DNA of 64,000 nucleotides, taken from positions 496,001 through 560,000 of the forward strand of contig NZ_OMPU01000010.1 of NCBI RefSeq assembly GCF_900313065.1. The letters run 5' to 3'. Below the pieces are notes generated by a model. That model saw only the letters and a program-made list of their open reading frames with translations. It was not told the DNA's origin and did no database searches. A program made the translations under genes and the position numbers. This DNA is from Kiloniella sp. EL199. GTDB taxonomy: Bacteria > Pseudomonadota > Alphaproteobacteria > Kiloniellales > Kiloniellaceae. Below, piece by piece: positions 35,531 through 45,084 of the stretch (within the stretch, counting starts at the first letter, position 1; the number at the start of each line of letters is the position of its first letter).

Positions 35531-38116
35531 TTATGCTGATGCTGTTTGGGGTTGATCGAGAGAAGCAAGATAACACTGTTCAATTATTTCTTTCAGCTGT
35601 TCTTCTTTAAAAGGTTTCGTCAGGACATCGTTCATTCCTGCTTGACGGAAAACTTCGTGCCGATCGGTAAAGGCTTCGGCTGTCAGGCCAATGATCGGAA
35701 CGTTGGCCCCTTTATCTGTAGCCCTGATTTGTTCTGTGGCGGCTATGCCGTTCATGACTGGCATGTGGACGTCCATAAGGATAAGATCAACGTCGTGCTG
35801 TGCAAAAAGATCAACGGCTTCCTGACCATTTTCTGCACGAATGATATCGTGTCCAAACTTTGTGACAAAAGCCTTGGCGATCATTGCATTTACCGGGTTA
35901 TCTTCGGCTAACAGAATGGAAAGCTTTCCGATATTCGCCTGTTTCGGGCGTTTAAGGCGATTCAAATAGGTATCAATTTCGTCTTTGGTAGGCAACGTAA
36001 TGGGAAGCTCAATCCAGAATGATGTGCCTGTACCCAATTTACTGGTTACTCTGATGTTTCCGTTCAATAAAGAGATCAGGCTTTTTGTAATGCTTAGGCC
36101 CAAGCCTGTTCCGCCAAACTTCCGTGTGATCGTATTATCCGCTTGGGTGAAAGCATCAAAAATACTATCCAGTCTATCTTCAGCAATACCAACACCGGTG
36201 TCTTCGACAAGGATGCTTAGCTCGGTGGTATCGTTTACATTGGTTAGAGAAATTAACAGTCTTATCTGTCCTTCTTTTGTGAATTTAAAGGCATTACTCA
36301 ACAAGTTGTTCAGTATTTGTCGTAACCGGGTCTGGTCACTATAGATCAGTTTGTGATCTTGCAGATCAATATCAGTGGTAAATTTTAACCCCTTTTCATC
36401 CGCAAGGGTGCTGAAAGTTGCATCGAGCGGTGTCAGCATTTTTTCAATATCAAAAATTCTGTTTTCAAGTTCGAGGGCACCACTTTCAATCTTGCTCATA
36501 TCCAGCACGTCATTAATGATTTCCAGCAAGGTTTGGCTGGATGAAATCAATGTTGAAATCTTGAGTTCCTGATCCGCATTCAGAGGAGTGTTTTTCAAGA
36601 GTTGAGCCATTCCTATCATGCCGTTCAGGGGAGTTCGGATTTCATGACTCATGGTTGCCAGAAAATCGGATTTTGCGGAGTTAGCTGTTTCTGCTGTATC
36701 TCTGGCTTTTTCCAGTGCCTTTGTTCGCTGTTTGATTTTTGCTTCCAGATTACGGTTCAGTTCTTCTACTTCTAGTTTGGATCGTTCCAATCTTTCTTCA
36801 GCAAGTTTTAAATCTGTTATATCTTGGACAAGCCCTGTTACCTGAAGAACTTTACCTGATGAATCGCAGTTGAGGTTATTATGGCTGGTTACGTAATGAA
36901 CTTCGCCACTTCGGTGGACGACGCGATAGCTAAGCGAAAATTTAGTTCCTTTTTCCAGATTTTCACGTTGAATCTTTTCAACGCGTTCCCTGTCATCCGG
37001 ATGCACACAGGCGATAAATGTGTCGTAACCAGGTGAAACGTCATTGGGAAGACCGTAAACATTGGCGAGGTTTTCTGACCATTCTTCGTATCCTGTTGTC
37101 AAATCCCAAAACCAATGCCCCATCTGGGCAACACGCTGGGCGCGTAATAAATTATCATTATTCTTGTCAAGACGTTCAGATAATTCCCGACGTGTTATTA
37201 TTTCTTTATGCAGCGAAGCCAGGCTTTCCTGAATTTTGTCCAGCATGGTATTGAAGCTATAGCCAAGCTGCCCGATTTCATCATTGCCAGTGTCTTGAAG
37301 CCTTATATCAAGGTTGCCTGATTTTATTTCGGTACTGACATCTGCAAGGTGAAGGATTGGGTCGATTAGTCTGCTTTGAAGATGAAAAAAACTAATGATG
37401 ACAAAGATAATTGTCGTGAGAACAAGAATAGCTGCAACAATAGTAAGATGATGGATCCTGTATTCGATCATCGCAACTTCACGTGCCGTGCGTCGATCAA
37501 TTTCGATGCCAAAGTTATTTATAGGGCTCATGATCTTGGCCTTGGCATTGTGATAGGCATCACTAAACAAGATATCTGCGGCAAGCTGCGAGTCTGGAGC
37601 AGCTTTCCTCGTCAAGTTTCCATGTGTATCTGTGAAGAGGCCATTCAGTGCTGCAAAAGCCTTACGTTCCAAGGACACAAGATCATCAGAATTTGATTTG
37701 GCTTCCTCTAGAAAAGAGAGTTCTTTTTCGCTGACACCAACGGCTTTGATCCGTGACAATAAGGAAGCAGCGGGTTCCGGTGCATCGTCATTGAGTTGCC
37801 CGGAAATAACGAAATCCCAATAAACGCTATTGTAATTTTGAGGTCTGGGTTTTTTTCCGTCCCGAATATCAAGAATGTCGTTGAAATATTGCTCAAATTT
37901 TTGTTGTCCGGTAATAGCATAGCTTCTGGCCATGCGTGTTAAATCATTTGATGATTGCCGCAGTTGGTCAGCAAGTTTCAAAGCCTCTACACGTTGTAAT
38001 TCTTTGCGAGTTAATTCCGTCGAGCTGTCATACACCAACCCAAGCGTCAATGTTGTCGCACCCAGCAGCACCATTAAGAGGGTAAAAATTGTAATAACCC
38101 GGACACGGATAGACAT
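35531..38116 (-). CDS. Membrane hybrid sensor histidine kinase (HAMP-PAS-HisKA-HATPase-REC)
   Basis: An 861-residue protein. TM1 is near residues 8-30, a periplasmic helical sensor spans about 31-212, TM2 lies near 213-236 and HAMP follows directly. A PAS domain (about 330-450, QRVAQMGHWFWDL) and a short coiled coil lead to HisKA (MSHEIRTPLNGMIG, His near 489). HATPase (DTGVGIAEDR, GTGLGLSITKSL) is followed by a receiver (AEDNPVNA, LILMDVHMPVMNG, Asp near 782). No HPt domain is attached, unlike the related kinase at 47437-49977. Confidence 0.88.
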   Translation of the reverse strand: MSIRVRVITIFTLLMVLLGATTLTLGLVYDSSTELTRKELQRVEALKLADQLRQSSNDLTRMARSYAITGQQKFEQYFNDILDIRDGKKPRPQNYNSVYWDFVISGQLNDDAPEPAASLLSRIKAVGVSEKELSFLEEAKSNSDDLVSLERKAFAALNGLFTDTHGNLTRKAAPDSQLAADILFSDAYHNAKAKIMSPINNFGIEIDRRTAREVAMIEYRIHHLTIVAAILVLTTIIFVIISFFHLQSRLIDPILHLADVSTEIKSGNLDIRLQDTGNDEIGQLGYSFNTMLDKIQESLASLHKEIITRRELSERLDKNNDNLLRAQRVAQMGHWFWDLTTGYEEWSENLANVYGLPNDVSPGYDTFIACVHPDDRERVEKIQRENLEKGTKFSLSYRVVHRSGEVHYVTSHNNLNCDSSGKVLQVTGLVQDITDLKLAEERLERSKLEVEELNRNLEAKIKQRTKALEKARDTAETANSAKSDFLATMSHEIRTPLNGMIGMAQLLKNTPLNADQELKISTLISSSQTLLEIINDVLDMSKIESGALELENRIFDIEKMLTPLDATFSTLADEKGLKFTTDIDLQDHKLIYSDQTRLRQILNNLLSNAFKFTKEGQIRLLISLTNVNDTTELSILVEDTGVGIAEDRLDSIFDAFTQADNTITRKFGGTGLGLSITKSLISLLNGNIRVTSKLGTGTSFWIELPITLPTKDEIDTYLNRLKRPKQANIGKLSILLAEDNPVNAMIAKAFVTKFGHDIIRAENGQEAVDLFAQHDVDLILMDVHMPVMNGIAATEQIRATDKGANVPIIGLTAEAFTDRHEVFRQAGMNDVLTKPFKEEQLKEIIEQCYLASLDQPQTASA

Positions 38117-38426
38117 ATAGAAATACCTGTTCCCCAGTCTTTATCCTAATAGTGTGTTCTTAAAACGGAGTTAATAGAATAATGAAAACCAAGCATAATC
38201 TTCAGTGCCGACTTCGATAGATAATGAACGTCTTCTCTGACAGGACGTTGTTCACCTGCTTAGTGGCAAGTTGTTCCCCAGAGTAGATGATATAGCAACT
38301 CATCAGGTAGTGATAATACATTCCTTCCTTTTGTATTAATTGATAAATTATAGTGTCCATCCTAATTGAACTATATCTGGGAATGAATTTTGGTGTAACA
38401 GTGATGGGGTCTAAAGATGAAAAATT

Positions 38427-38474
38427 ATTACACTTGGGATAAGTATTACACTTGGGATAAGTATTACACTTGGG
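38427..38474. repeat. 18-bp tandem repeat, about 2.7 copies
   Basis: Unit TATTACACTTGGGATAAG repeated head to tail with identical copies and a partial third. Intergenic. Identity between copies implies recent expansion or selection. Confidence 0.9.
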
Positions 38475-38567
38475 CTTGAATGTTCTCGTCATATAAAAAT
38501 TAAGAGTTGTTTAGCTTGTTTTACCTAGAATTTATTCACGACTAGTTGTCTGGACAGGATGTGTTAT

Positions 38568-38603
38568 ATTGTGATTTCTCTGAGAAAACGGAGAAATCAC
38601 AAT
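38568..38603. repeat. Perfect 13-bp inverted repeat in front of a kinase gene
   Basis: ATTGTGATTTCTC and GAGAAATCACAAT flank a 10-base loop, ending 34 bp before the kinase ATG at 38638. No T-run follows on the plus strand. It may be an operator or a leader hairpin, or a terminator-like element. Confidence 0.7.
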
Positions 38604-38637
38604 GTCAGATGCTGACAGAGGTGAGTAGGTTTAGAGT

Positions 38638-40191
38638 ATGTCAGTAGAAATCAAGGGACCTGATCAAGTGGGGCTATCCCAAACATGCCAGGAAGACAGG
38701 GTGGAAGCAGCTATTCTGGTTCTTTCTGATGATTGTATGTCCCTTCTTGATGCGAATAGTCGCGCGATGGAAATGATTGGCTACTCGCGCGATGAATTGC
38801 TTGCTTTATCTCCTGATGAGTTGATTGACCTCTCGCCCGGTTCAATCCAGACCGGGAATTTGTGGGCTCTTGTCAAAGATGAAGTTACCTTGCGCCATGC
38901 AAATGGACAGTCGATTTTCTGTCGTGTTTCGTCTGGCAGCCTTGACGTCGGTGGAATTACCCAGCTGATGTTTTTCCTGACACCGATATCTCATGAACAA
39001 AAAATGCTGAAAGTCGGTGCCCTGTTACGTCTGGCAGTTGAACACATGCCCGATGCGATGATCATTTATGATGTTGATGATCGGCTGATGTATTTTAACA
39101 AGGCGTATCGCAAAGTTTTTTCATATATGCCACCTCTTGAAGAGCTTGTGGGTAAACATTATCTGGATATCATTCGTATAACGATGAAAGCACCGGGCGT
39201 TATCAAGGATCCTCTCTGTTACTCTGATCCGGAAGCGTATTTACAAAAACGCCTGGATCGATTGCACAATCCACATTATGGTCCCTTTGAACAAGATACC
39301 GGGGTTGGATGGCATGTGGTCAATGAAATGCGTATTCCCGGGGTTGGCTTTGTCAATCTACGTCGGGATATCACTGTAGAAAAAAAATTCCGGGACGAGA
39401 TGTCACTGGCCAACAAACGACTGGCCAAAGCCGCCAAAGCAATGGAACAATCCCATGCCGATGCATTAAAAGCACAGGTTCTGGCAGAGCAGGCTAATCG
39501 AAGTAAAAGCGAGTTTCTCGCCATGATGAGTCATGAATTACGAACGCCTTTGAATGCGATCATCGGTTTTTCGTCAATGATGACAGAAAATTTTTTCGGG
39601 GACATTGGTAACGATAAATACGAAGAATATCCCTTTTTAATACACGAAAGTGGTCAGCATCTATTAGCGATTATTAATGATATTCTCGATCTGGCAAAGG
39701 TCGAGGCCGGTAAAATGGAACTGGATCGTGAACCCCTGGATGTGCCAGACCTTCTGAAGGAAAGCGCACGTTTGATGAAAGGCTTGGCCGCTACCCGTGG
39801 CGTCACAATAGGTATCGAAGTTAATGATAAAAACGCATTTTTGAATGCTGATTCAAGAATGACCAAGCAAATGATCGTTAATCTTCTTTCCAATGCCTGT
39901 AAATACACACCCGAGGGAGGAGAGGTCACGCTCTTTTTTACCCGTGACAAGCATAACCGAAAGGTGATTGGTGTCCGGGACACAGGTATCGGTATGAACA
40001 AGGCAGATCTTGGGCTTGCACTTATTCCTTTTCAGCAAGTGGGTGATGTTTCGACAAATACGGATAATGGAACAGGGCTTGGTCTGCCACTGGTTAAATC
40101 ATTTGTTGAGCTCCACGGTGGCCAGCTCGAAATTGAAAGTGAACCGGGGCAGGGGACCTGTGCCTGCTTATGTTTCCCGTGCCCTGAATAG
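38638..40191 (+). CDS. PAS-containing sensor histidine kinase
   Basis: A 517-residue soluble kinase with two PAS domains: residues about 22-125 (ILVLSDDCMSLLDANSRAMEMIG) and about 130-250 (a PAS_7-type domain with MPDAMIIYDVDDRLMYFN). A coiled-coil linker leads to HisKA (MMSHELRTPLNAIIG, His near 299) and HATPase (NLLSNACKYTPEGG, DTGIGMN, GTGLGLPLVKS). The partner is unknown. The two PAS_5 genes follow on the same strand, 57 bp after it. Confidence 0.88.
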   Translation: MSVEIKGPDQVGLSQTCQEDRVEAAILVLSDDCMSLLDANSRAMEMIGYSRDELLALSPDELIDLSPGSIQTGNLWALVKDEVTLRHANGQSIFCRVSSGSLDVGGITQLMFFLTPISHEQKMLKVGALLRLAVEHMPDAMIIYDVDDRLMYFNKAYRKVFSYMPPLEELVGKHYLDIIRITMKAPGVIKDPLCYSDPEAYLQKRLDRLHNPHYGPFEQDTGVGWHVVNEMRIPGVGFVNLRRDITVEKKFRDEMSLANKRLAKAAKAMEQSHADALKAQVLAEQANRSKSEFLAMMSHELRTPLNAIIGFSSMMTENFFGDIGNDKYEEYPFLIHESGQHLLAIINDILDLAKVEAGKMELDREPLDVPDLLKESARLMKGLAATRGVTIGIEVNDKNAFLNADSRMTKQMIVNLLSNACKYTPEGGEVTLFFTRDKHNRKVIGVRDTGIGMNKADLGLALIPFQQVGDVSTNTDNGTGLGLPLVKSFVELHGGQLEIESEPGQGTCACLCFPCPE

Positions 40192-40248
40192 GGATGAATG
40201 AATTTGAGGAAAAAGTTATAAACTAAAGGTGTAAAACAATCAGGTGGT

Positions 40249-40740
40249 ATGATGAAACTCAGTCATAAGAAAGATAAAATCTACGATGAGTCTTTTCTTG
40301 ACGTTTGTCATGCAAATATTCTGGCTTTTTATGAGTTCTATTGTTCCAAGAAGCAAGGACGATCTATGCCTTCACGTTCGGATTTTGATCCCCTTGAAAT
40401 GAGGGAATTCCTGCCAAGCATAACATTGGTAGATGTGAAGTCCGAGACAAATGATTTTATTTATCGATTGGTCGGTACCAAAGAAGTTGAAATCAGGGGG
40501 AAAGATCCGACAGGGAAAAGTATTCGTGATGAATTTTATGGCGTTATTGCTGAAGAGGTCGAAGAAAATTATCGGTATGTGAGCAAATATAGGACCTTTC
40601 TTTATGATCATACCAATGACGCCGATAAATCAAATAAAATCCTCCATGACGAAACCCTGTTTGTACCGCTTTCAAACGATGATAATATTGTTAATATGAT
40701 TATGTTGTTTTCTGTCCAGACGTTCGCCGAACATACTTAA
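40249..40740 (+). CDS. PAS_5-family protein, first of two tandem paralogues
   Basis: A 163-residue single-domain protein of the PAS_5 type common in Rhodospirillales: KQGRSMPSRSDFDPLEMREFLP, a core IYRLVGTKEVEIRGKDPTGKS and a C-terminal FVPLSNDD. It has no output domain. It shares roughly 60% visible identity with the next gene and has the same length. It may sense a small ligand or act as a modulator for the kinase encoded just upstream; both are inference. Confidence 0.8.
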   Translation: MMKLSHKKDKIYDESFLDVCHANILAFYEFYCSKKQGRSMPSRSDFDPLEMREFLPSITLVDVKSETNDFIYRLVGTKEVEIRGKDPTGKSIRDEFYGVIAEEVEENYRYVSKYRTFLYDHTNDADKSNKILHDETLFVPLSNDDNIVNMIMLFSVQTFAEHT

Positions 40741-40875
40741 TCACCAAATCTCTGAATTAACGGCCTTTATTTTTACCCATTGTCCTAATTCTCCAGGCTT
40801 TTACCAAACACTAATAATTGAACGTAATAATGATTTACGTCACAAATGCTTGTCTGCGATTTGGAAGAGAGCTTT

Positions 40876-41367
40876 ATGTTCGAATTGAAGTACCCGCGTA
40901 ATAAAATTTATGACGAGAGTTTTCTTGATAAATGTGATCCCAAAATAACAATATTTTACAAGGAATATTGCGTACGCAAGCAGGGGCGAAGAATGCCAGG
41001 TCGCAAGGATTTTGACCCGCTGGATATGAAGGATTTTCTGTCTGGTATAACCCTTGTCGAGAAAAATCGGGAAACGGGCGAGCTTTTCTATCGCTTGGCG
41101 GGAACAGAAGCTGTGGAGCTTCGCAAGAAGGACCCTACCGGCAAGCCAGTGAAAGATCATTTCCACGGAGATAGTTGGGAAGAGGTTGAAGAAAATTATC
41201 GCTATGTCTGTGAATGTAAATCATTCATTTACGATCATACGGTTGATGAAGACAAGGTTGGGAAGTTTTTTCACGAAGAAATCCTGTTTCTACCGCTTTC
41301 GGATGATGATGATTTTGTAAACATCATTATGCTTTATTCCGTAAAACGTCTGAACAGTTCAGAATAG
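40876..41367 (+). CDS. PAS_5-family protein, second tandem paralogue
   Basis: Also 163 residues when started at ATG 40876, which has GGAAGAG 5 bp ahead. It matches its upstream neighbour block by block: NKIYDESFLD, KQGRRMPGRKDFDPLDM, YRLAGTEAVELRKKDPTGKP, EEVEENYRYV and LPLSDDDD. A 135-bp gap separates them. A tandem duplication is the simplest origin. Confidence 0.8.
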   Translation: MFELKYPRNKIYDESFLDKCDPKITIFYKEYCVRKQGRRMPGRKDFDPLDMKDFLSGITLVEKNRETGELFYRLAGTEAVELRKKDPTGKPVKDHFHGDSWEEVEENYRYVCECKSFIYDHTVDEDKVGKFFHEEILFLPLSDDDDFVNIIMLYSVKRLNSSE

Positions 41368-41458
41368 TCCACTAAATATCAAATGCCTCCCTTATCTAAA
41401 ACGTTCAGTATCAGAAACTGCTAACCTTAAAAGCATCAAAAAGCTTTTGAGGTATAAA

Positions 41459-41496
41459 AAAAGACCCCAAAGATTGCTCTTTGAGGTCTTTTCATC
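41459..41496. terminator. Bidirectional terminator between PAS_5 and DUF1127 genes
   Basis: AAAAGACCCCAAAGA pairs with TCTTTGAGGTCTTTT with one mismatch and a 4-base loop. The minus strand continues into a run of seven T, the plus strand into TTTTC. Confidence 0.8.
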
Positions 41497-41575
41497 GAGA
41501 AAGCTACAAGCGTTAAAAATTATGGGAGGGTAGTTCCTAACGCGAGCCTTCCATGAACACGGTCAGCTAAATCTG

Positions 41576-41803
41576 TTAGATTTTAGAAACGATACCAGCG
41601 ATATCGCAACGTGCCAGACCGATGTCTTCAAGAGTCGCATCGCTGCAGTTTTCAAGAGCGATAAGTGTTTCTCTGCGAAGCTTGTAATTTTCAATGGCTT
41701 CAATTGCTGAAACAAAAAGATTACCAAGTACAAAACCAACACGCTCTGCATAGGTAGCAGTTGGGTTTACAGGAAGTGTTTCTGTGAATGTTACTGTAGC
41801 CAT
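41576..41803 (-). CDS. DUF1127 small protein
   Basis: A 75-residue protein whose C-terminal half carries the DUF1127 (YjiS-like) pattern: ALENCSDATLEDIGLARCDI. Small Arg-rich DUF1127 proteins in alphaproteobacteria affect RNA turnover and phosphate or carbon metabolism; this one is longer at the N terminus and less basic. AGGAG lies before the ATG and a good terminator follows. Confidence 0.82.
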   Translation of the reverse strand: MATVTFTETLPVNPTATYAERVGFVLGNLFVSAIEAIENYKLRRETLIALENCSDATLEDIGLARCDIAGIVSKI

Positions 41804-42222
41804 TGTTTTAACTCCTAAACAGTAGATATAAAGTTTAGACGCTTCGCGAAAGTTCGTATTCGTCCGATGACCAAAGATATAATCTCACTGATTTATTTTT
41901 ACGAGTGGCAATCCTACAACTCGGATATGCAGAAAGTGCATGTCATAAAACCGACATTTTCTGCGGGACAGAGAGGGGGTATGTTTCAGATGAGGTTAGC
42001 GAGAAGACTCTTCAATTCTTTGAATTTTGGATTGTAGGGGGTTCTGAAACCTGTAGTTTTTGTCGCGTCGTTGTCATAGGGAAATCAGATCATAGCCAAC
42101 ACAAGATTACAGATTTTGCCGCAAAGCTGTTCTGCTGTGACATATTTTTGTGCGGATGTATTTGCACCTCAGAAAAAACAATCTCTCTAAAGGCCTTCTA
42201 ATTGTTTTACTTGAGAATCATT
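41804..42222. other. Intergenic region between DUF1127 and HAD genes
   Basis: Holds the DUF1127 promoter on the minus strand. A 98-codon plus-strand frame (41905-42201) lacks a ribosome site and resembles no family. Nothing else was seen. Confidence 0.4.
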
Positions 42223-43110
42223 TTATGAATGCATTTCTTCAATATAGCTCAATACGGCTTCCTCGCCGTGATGCCCGATGATTTTATGGGCTTCTGCTTT
42301 AATCTCTTTACTGGCGTTGGCAACGGCAATGGGTGTATGGGCGTTACGGAGCATATCCAGATCATTTGAACTGTCACCAAAGGCGGTAATTTCTTCTATG
42401 TTGAAACTGTGACGTTCTTTGATGTGACCCAGAAGTGATTTAACCGCGAAGCCTTTGTTTGCTTCGGGGGCGGAGACAATTATTTCCCAGCCGCCGATAT
42501 AGTGGTTTGGATACAGAGTAATCAGAAGATGGGGCAGTTTTTCTTCGATCAAGCTTTTGATGGTAAAAATTTCTTCCTTGCTTCCCAGATATACAAAACA
42601 GAGTACATCATCCAGTAAGGGCGATGCCTGTATTTTGTAGTTTTGCGAGGTATCAGATGTTGCATTATTGAGAAGATCCAGAGGCAGTTCGCTCAGACGT
42701 GGGTCATGACGAATAACTTTTTCATCGTGGAACCATTGCATGCCCTTGTTTTTCAACTCTGGAAAATACAGAGGGTTATTGTCGCCCCTGAGACCGGAAA
42801 CATACGGTATCAAATCAAGTTCCTGAAAACAGTCAAAGGCGCGAATTGCATTGTTCAGGCCCAAACCTTTATGATCCAGAACATGGTTAGTATTCAAGTC
42901 TCTTATAATGGCACCGTTTAATTCGATAATGGGAAGTTGGAGATTAACATTTTCCATAAGATGTTTTATCGAAGGTGCCGCCCGGGCTGTTGCTATTGTA
43001 AAGTGCACACCCTGTTCAATCAGTCTGTTGAGACGTTGAACCGAACTCTTGGGTAAATCCCCGATAGTGTCCAGTAAAGTGAAATCCAAATCGGATATAT
43101 AGAGTTTCAA
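42223..43110 (-). CDS. Cof-type HAD-superfamily phosphatase
   Basis: The 295-residue protein has HAD motif I DLDFTLLDT near residues 7-15, motif II TIATARA and motif IV FGDSSNDLDML near 248, with a type IIB cap in between. It hydrolyses sugar phosphates, FMN or PLP-like substrates. It starts at TTG 43110 with AAGGA 6 bp ahead. Motif I contains an extra Ser-Asp ahead of the nucleophile (ISDLDFT), as usual. Confidence 0.85.
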   Translation of the reverse strand: MKLYISDLDFTLLDTIGDLPKSSVQRLNRLIEQGVHFTIATARAAPSIKHLMENVNLQLPIIELNGAIIRDLNTNHVLDHKGLGLNNAIRAFDCFQELDLIPYVSGLRGDNNPLYFPELKNKGMQWFHDEKVIRHDPRLSELPLDLLNNATSDTSQNYKIQASPLLDDVLCFVYLGSKEEIFTIKSLIEEKLPHLLITLYPNHYIGGWEIIVSAPEANKGFAVKSLLGHIKERHSFNIEEITAFGDSSNDLDMLRNAHTPIAVANASKEIKAEAHKIIGHHGEEAVLSYIEEMHS

Positions 43111-43442
43111 GATGTGTCCTTGGTCTGGAGCGCGGGGTTGTAGTTACTTAATGGCTAGATGTGATGATCTAGAGTATTTAGATTGATGAGGAAAGCAAAG
43201 TTATGGTTTAGACACTTGTGTGAGTTATCTTGAGTATGAATTATCTCATGCGTACAATTTTATTCCGGCTTTGCATTATAGTTGTCTGCTGTTCTTGAAA
43301 AAGAGAAACCAATCGCCAAGTGACACATGAACAACCAAGTAAGCCTGAAATTATAAACCAGGGGCATTGCTTGGCCGAAATGATTTGTAACCACTCACTG
43401 GGTTACATTACCCAACGAAGAGAGATCAGGTAAGGAATTTCT
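43111..43442. other. Divergent region between HAD and GST genes
   Basis: No gene. GTAACC (43387-43392) and GGTTAC (43401-43406) form a 6-bp inverted repeat with an 8-bp spacer, 37 bp before the GST start, a possible operator. Confidence 0.4.
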
Positions 43443-44339
43443 ATGAGTAATCCTGCGAACACCCCCGAGAATTATCCGGCGGATTATACACCCCCGAAAA
43501 TATGGAAATGGGATAGTGAAAATGGTGGTGAATGGGCCAGTATTAATCGCCCTGTTGCTGGTCCGACACATGACAAGGCCTTGCCTGTTGGTGACAACCC
43601 GTTACAGCTCTATTCTCTGGCGACACCAAATGGCATTAAAGTTACTATTATGTTGGAAGAGCTTTTGAGCCAAGGCCATAAAGGGGCTGAATATGATGCT
43701 TACTTGATCAAAATTGGTGACGGAGATCAGTTTTCTAGCGGGTTTGTTGATATTAATCCGAACTCTAAAATTCCGGCTTTGTTAGATAATTCTACTGAAA
43801 CACCAACCAAGGTTTTTGAATCAGGCTCTATTTTACTGTACCTCGCAGAAAAATTTGACGCATTTATACCAAAAGATCCAATGAAGCGTACAGAGTGTCT
43901 GTCATGGCTTTTTTGGCAGATGGGCAGTGCACCCTATCTAGGTGGTGGATTTGGTCACTTCTATGCCTATGCACCGTTCAAGATGGAATACTGCATTGAT
44001 CGGTTTACGATGGAAGTAAAGCGTCAACTTGATGTACTGGATCGACACTTGAACAATAATAGGTATATGTGTGGGAATGAATACACCATTGCTGATATCG
44101 CGATCTGGGCGTGGTATGGATCTGTGGTTTTGAACAGAAGTTATGATGCTGCGGAATTTCTTGATGCCGAGAGCTATACAAACGTGATGCGCTGGGCGAA
44201 AGAAATTGATAAGCGTGAAGCAGTGCAACGTGGCAGGATGGTCAACCGTACCTGGGGTGATCTGGACACCCAGCTTCACGAACGTCATCATGCAAGTGAT
44301 TTTGAGTTGAAGACACAGGATAAAGTGGCTGCTGAGTAA
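43443..44339 (+). CDS. yghU: Glutathione S-transferase, YghU-like (Nu class)
   Basis: The 298-residue protein has the long YghU N-terminal extension (YTPPKIWKWDSENGG...INRPVAGPTHDKALPVG) before the thioredoxin fold TPNGIKVTIMLEEL, then NSKIPALLD and ESGSILLYLAEKF, and an all-helical C-terminal domain with NEYTIADIAIWAWYG. YghU enzymes bind two glutathiones and show disulfide-bond reductase and peroxidase activity. Its own promoter and a terminator indicate a single-gene unit. Confidence 0.9.
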   Translation: MSNPANTPENYPADYTPPKIWKWDSENGGEWASINRPVAGPTHDKALPVGDNPLQLYSLATPNGIKVTIMLEELLSQGHKGAEYDAYLIKIGDGDQFSSGFVDINPNSKIPALLDNSTETPTKVFESGSILLYLAEKFDAFIPKDPMKRTECLSWLFWQMGSAPYLGGGFGHFYAYAPFKMEYCIDRFTMEVKRQLDVLDRHLNNNRYMCGNEYTIADIAIWAWYGSVVLNRSYDAAEFLDAESYTNVMRWAKEIDKREAVQRGRMVNRTWGDLDTQLHERHHASDFELKTQDKVAAE

Positions 44340-44393
44340 GTCGCTTTGATACCCAAGCTACCTTACTTTACAGAACAGTAATGCACCCATGAG

Positions 44394-44440
44394 AACCTTT
44401 CGGGTTTGAGGATGTTTCCTTTAGCCTGAAAGGTTTTTAT
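44394..44440 (+). terminator. Terminator after the GST gene
   Basis: AACCTTTCGGG pairs with CCTGAAAGGTT with one mismatch and is followed directly by TTTAT. It lies 55 bp after the stop. Confidence 0.7.
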
Positions 44441-44544
44441 GATGTTTGGAGAGGCAAAACGATCTCCATGACTTCCATATTCGGTGCGGGGAATTGCATC
44501 GTTTCTGATTAAACATGGTCACTCAACAAGATTCTAATCAAACT

Positions 44545-45084
44545 CTAATCAAAAAGAGCGTCAATTTCATCCTGAGAGATTGCTTCTTCAATTTCTATTG
44601 CTGGACCATCCATGGCGACTTCTTCACTTGGTTCTTCTTGCGCTGAGATTTCCATGCCAATGGTTTGGATTGCTGTTTCGCCGTAAATTTCCGCCATTGA
44701 TGTAACTCTGTCTTCGACAAATTGCATTGATCGCAAAATTTTGGTGACACGTTGTCCGGTAATATCCTGAAAGCTGCAGGCTTCAAGATTACTGGTGGCA
44801 TGAGATACAATCTCATCACAGAGCTTGTTACGTTCTTCCTCACTGTTGTCCTCGCGTAGCTTTTCAACAACGTCCAGAATTTCTTCGGAAGATTTTAGAA
44901 TTCCGTTTGACGCTTCTTCAGTGTTTTTAACAAGGGCGTCAAGTTGAACAGACATGTTTTCAAAGTCAGTTCGATCCCCTTTTTTGCGCATTGCATCGGC
45001 AAGTTCCTGTCGCAAACGTTCTACGTAGAGGACTAGTTTATCAAGTTCTTTGTGAAGGCGTTCGTCTGTAGCGGCTAGTGCCAT
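44545..45084 (-). CDS. cheZ: CheZ-like CheY-P phosphatase
   Basis: The 179-residue helical protein has the CheZ active-site helix ACSFQDITGQRVTKIL (catalytic Asp and Gln) near residues 99-114 and a C-terminal CheY-binding tail SQDEIDALFD, the same tail found in FliM/CheZ-type proteins. It dephosphorylates CheY-P at flagella. No other che genes are adjacent. Confidence 0.85.
   Translation of the reverse strand: MALAATDERLHKELDKLVLYVERLRQELADAMRKKGDRTDFENMSVQLDALVKNTEEASNGILKSSEEILDVVEKLREDNSEEERNKLCDEIVSHATSNLEACSFQDITGQRVTKILRSMQFVEDRVTSMAEIYGETAIQTIGMEISAQEEPSEEVAMDGPAIEIEEAISQDEIDALFD

Larger units (their letters stand above)
38117..38637. other. Intergenic region with an 18-bp tandem repeat and a perfect inverted repeat
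   Basis: Lies between divergent kinase genes. It holds the tandem repeat at 38427-38474 and the inverted repeat at 38568-38603, both listed separately. A 96-codon frame on the minus strand translates the tandem repeat into a PKCNTY repeat; it has no ribosome site or family and is not taken as a gene. Confidence 0.5.

Noticed and set aside
38202-38492. 96-codon minus-strand frame containing a PKCNTY repeat
   Set aside because: The repeat is only the translation of the 18-bp tandem DNA repeat; there is no ribosome site or family.
41905-42201. 98-codon plus-strand frame beside the DUF1127 gene
   Set aside because: GTG start without ribosome site and no family likeness.
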